From an uncultured Geobacteraceae bacterium (GTDB lineage Bacteria; Desulfobacterota; Desulfuromonadia; Geobacterales; Pseudopelobacteraceae): a DNA stretch of 6,558 nucleotides. Below are positions 6,296-6,558 of the stretch, in pieces (position 1 is the first letter of the stretch; each line of letters begins with the position of its first letter). The notes below the pieces were generated by a model. That model was given only the letters and a program-made list of their open reading frames with translations, was not told where the DNA came from and did not search any database. The position numbers were made by a program, and so were the translations under genes. The stretch lies in the NCBI GenBank assembly GCA_903879825.1, contig CAIRND010000345.1, forward strand, positions 1-6,558, given 5' to 3'.

Positions 6296-6558
6296 ATGGA
6301 CAAAATTGCTCGGATTGACATGGGGGCCGCAGGCGGCCCGAAAGTAACGATTGGTGGCCTTGGCGAATATGCAGGCCTTGGCGGCAGGGCGATGACCTCT
6401 CTGGTCGTTGCTGCTGAAGTTCATCCTCTTGCTCATCCGCTTGGCGATGAGAACAAACTGGTTATCTCCCCCGGCATGCTCAGCGGCACCACCGGCTCCA
6501 TGACCGGACGTCTTTCAGTCGGCTGCAAGAGCCCACTGACCGGCACCATCAAAGAATC
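6296..6558 (+). CDS. aor: Aldehyde:ferredoxin oxidoreductase, tungsten type (5' part)
   Basis: The first 87 codons are present with no stop before the right edge; full-length members are about 600 residues. The family oxidises aldehydes to carboxylic acids with a tungsten-bispterin cofactor and one [4Fe-4S] cluster, passing electrons to ferredoxin. The N-terminal domain is recognisable from LGEYAGLGGRAMTS (23-36), PLGDENKLVISPGMLSGT (52-69) and GRLSVGCKSPLTGTIKES (75-92 of the family-style block, the last residues visible), matching the family pattern GGRG...PLGPENKL...GPLTGT...GRFSV..KSPLTG. The N-terminus lacks the usual glycine/tyrosine-rich opening and is slightly divergent. The tungsten-pterin and cluster ligands lie beyond the window. 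It follows mftF on the same strand after a structured leader. I infer that it removes the aldehyde formed by mycofactocin-dependent alcohol oxidation; the true substrate is not visible. Confidence 0.85.
   Translation, partial: MDKIARIDMGAAGGPKVTIGGLGEYAGLGGRAMTSLVVAAEVHPLAHPLGDENKLVISPGMLSGTTGSMTGRLSVGCKSPLTGTIKE

Noticed and set aside
6144..6347. A 67-residue reading frame starting with GTG across the leader
   Set aside because: It lies over the structured RNA, runs into the aldehyde oxidoreductase in another frame, has no ribosome site, and resembles no family I know.
1..6558. Mycofactocin precursor peptide MftA, CRISPR arrays, tRNA genes or insertion sequences
   Set aside because: I looked in all frames for a short peptide ending in the MftA-type IDGMCGVY tail and found none. 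There are no spaced repeats, no tRNA-like cloverleaf that I can see, and no transposase or terminal inverted repeats.

Overview
The window reads as one + strand gene cluster from a moderately GC-rich bacterium, most likely an anaerobic or facultative member of the Desulfuromonadia (Geobacter/Pelobacter-type). That placement is inferred from gene content: a mycofactocin glycosyltransferase beside electron-transfer flavoproteins and an aldehyde:ferredoxin oxidoreductase. No rRNA or other phylogenetic marker is present.

Layout. Bases 1-1161 hold the 3' part of an OYE-type flavin/iron-sulfur oxidoreductase that resembles FadH and trimethylamine dehydrogenase; its first ~260 residues lie upstream of the window. 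Next come an ETF alpha subunit (1161-2165), a FixC-like ETF:quinone oxidoreductase flavoprotein (2162-3460), a FixX-like ferredoxin (3457-3735), an ETF beta subunit (3767-4660) and the mycofactocin glycosyltransferase MftF (4657-6135). Four of the five junctions overlap by 1 or 4 bases (TGATG or ATGA), and the fifth gap is only 31 bases, so these six genes look like one translationally coupled operon. After MftF a 160-base leader (6136-6295) carries a structured element that I read as a molybdenum/tungsten-cofactor (Moco/Tuco) riboswitch. It precedes the first 87 codons of a tungsten-type aldehyde:ferredoxin oxidoreductase, which runs off the right edge.

Working model (inference). Mycofactocin is a peptide-derived redox cofactor that collects electrons from alcohol-oxidising dehydrogenases. 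MftF decorates the cofactor. The OYE/TMADH-like enzyme, ETF alpha/beta and FixCX would form an electron path from the mycofactocin pool or a substrate to membrane quinone. The aldehyde oxidoreductase would remove the aldehyde produced by alcohol oxidation, and its expression would be tied to pterin-cofactor supply by the leader RNA. The precursor peptide and the other mft genes are not in the window and may lie upstream.

The points most worth checking are the ETF/quinone branch fused into the mycofactocin operon, a Cys-to-Asp change in the predicted iron-sulfur motif of the first gene, its lost second nucleotide-binding fingerprint, the unusual nucleotide loop of ETF beta, and the leader RNA with two pairs of duplicated segments that could form mutually exclusive structures.
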